This document shows positions 13,175 through 13,218 of a DNA stretch of 13,218 bases, piece by piece. The stretch covers positions 1 to 13,218 of the forward strand of contig JAAYZO010000502.1 of assembly GCA_012514865.1 (NCBI GenBank), given 5' to 3'. How positions within the stretch are numbered: the first letter of the stretch is position 1; every line of letters starts with the position of its first letter. A model generated the notes under the pieces. The model did not search any database and was not told the origin of the DNA. It saw nothing but the letters and a program-made list of their open reading frames with translations. The position numbers were made by a program, and so were the translations under genes. Origin of the DNA: Lentisphaerota bacterium. Its GTDB lineage: Bacteria; Verrucomicrobiota; Lentisphaeria; Oligosphaerales; JAFGRS01.

Positions 13175-13218
13175 GTCAGGGCGGAGGCTCGCCGAGACAC
13201 GCTGATGCTGTCGTGCGC

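Noticed and set aside
12720..13218. CRISPR array in the repeat-rich right end
   Set aside because: The repeats are short, degenerate and directly tandem or palindromic, with no regular unique spacers.

Overview
The window is very GC-rich, with long spurious open frames antisense to the real genes. The gene content is a secreted parallel beta-helix protein, a secreted alpha/alpha-barrel-like protein, a serine hydrolase, a creatininase-family protein and DUF488. Together with the many short dispersed intergenic repeats, this suggests an uncultured, saprophytic, GC-rich bacterium of the Planctomycetota, Armatimonadota or Lentisphaerota type. This placement is inferred from gene style and repeats; there is no marker gene in the window.

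Layout. (1) 1-1774 looks like the right end of an integrated element. It holds the tail of an unknown gene (1-369), a small protein resembling phage small-terminase or helix-turn-helix proteins (509-904), a broken fragment of a phage-type protein (about 1183-1380), and then a 3' fragment of tRNA-Ser(GCU) (1709-1774) that lacks the 5' half of the tRNA. That is the signature of an attR site, with the element to its left. Three TGCAA motifs spaced exactly 10 bp sit beside it. A clear terminator follows at 1780-1815. (2) 1972-2882 has a Fic-family relic that keeps the N-terminal inhibitory helix and the C-terminal winged helix but lacks the whole catalytic core, then a GGGTAAT-type repeat and a doubtful 69-aa gene. 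(3) 3076-5796 (minus strand) encodes a 906-aa secreted GH141-like beta-helix protein, followed upstream by a YeaO-like DUF488 gene (6153-6500, minus). (4) 6901-9087, 9504-10979 and 11254-12000 (all plus) encode a 728-aa exported, probably carbohydrate-active protein, a beta-lactamase-fold serine hydrolase and a divergent creatininase. The three genes are separated by repeat-bearing gaps of 270-420 bp, so they are probably separate transcription units rather than a tight operon. (5) 12001-13218 is mostly repeat DNA around one 72-aa helical hypothetical protein.

The most notable feature is the set of intergenic repeats. Two near-identical copies of a roughly 138-bp structured repeat (9122-9258 and 10996-11133) consist of two CACCC-TTCA-GGGTG hairpins flanking a 10-bp-stem hairpin. 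The second copy is bracketed by a perfect 22-bp direct duplication, as if it had inserted exactly at the stop codon of the serine-hydrolase gene. A second family of about 87 bp (6674-6760 and 12271-12356), a GC-rich hairpin family (6578-6629 and 12983-13025) and several low-complexity types (GGGTAAT, GCAGAGGACGCAGAGG, CGGACACGGAC, AACTCCGAACTCCG) fill nearly every gap between genes.

The two secreted proteins plausibly act on complex polysaccharides outside the cytoplasm. The serine hydrolase and the creatininase have no visible signal peptide and are probably cytoplasmic. No integrase, CRISPR array, rRNA or complete tRNA was seen.
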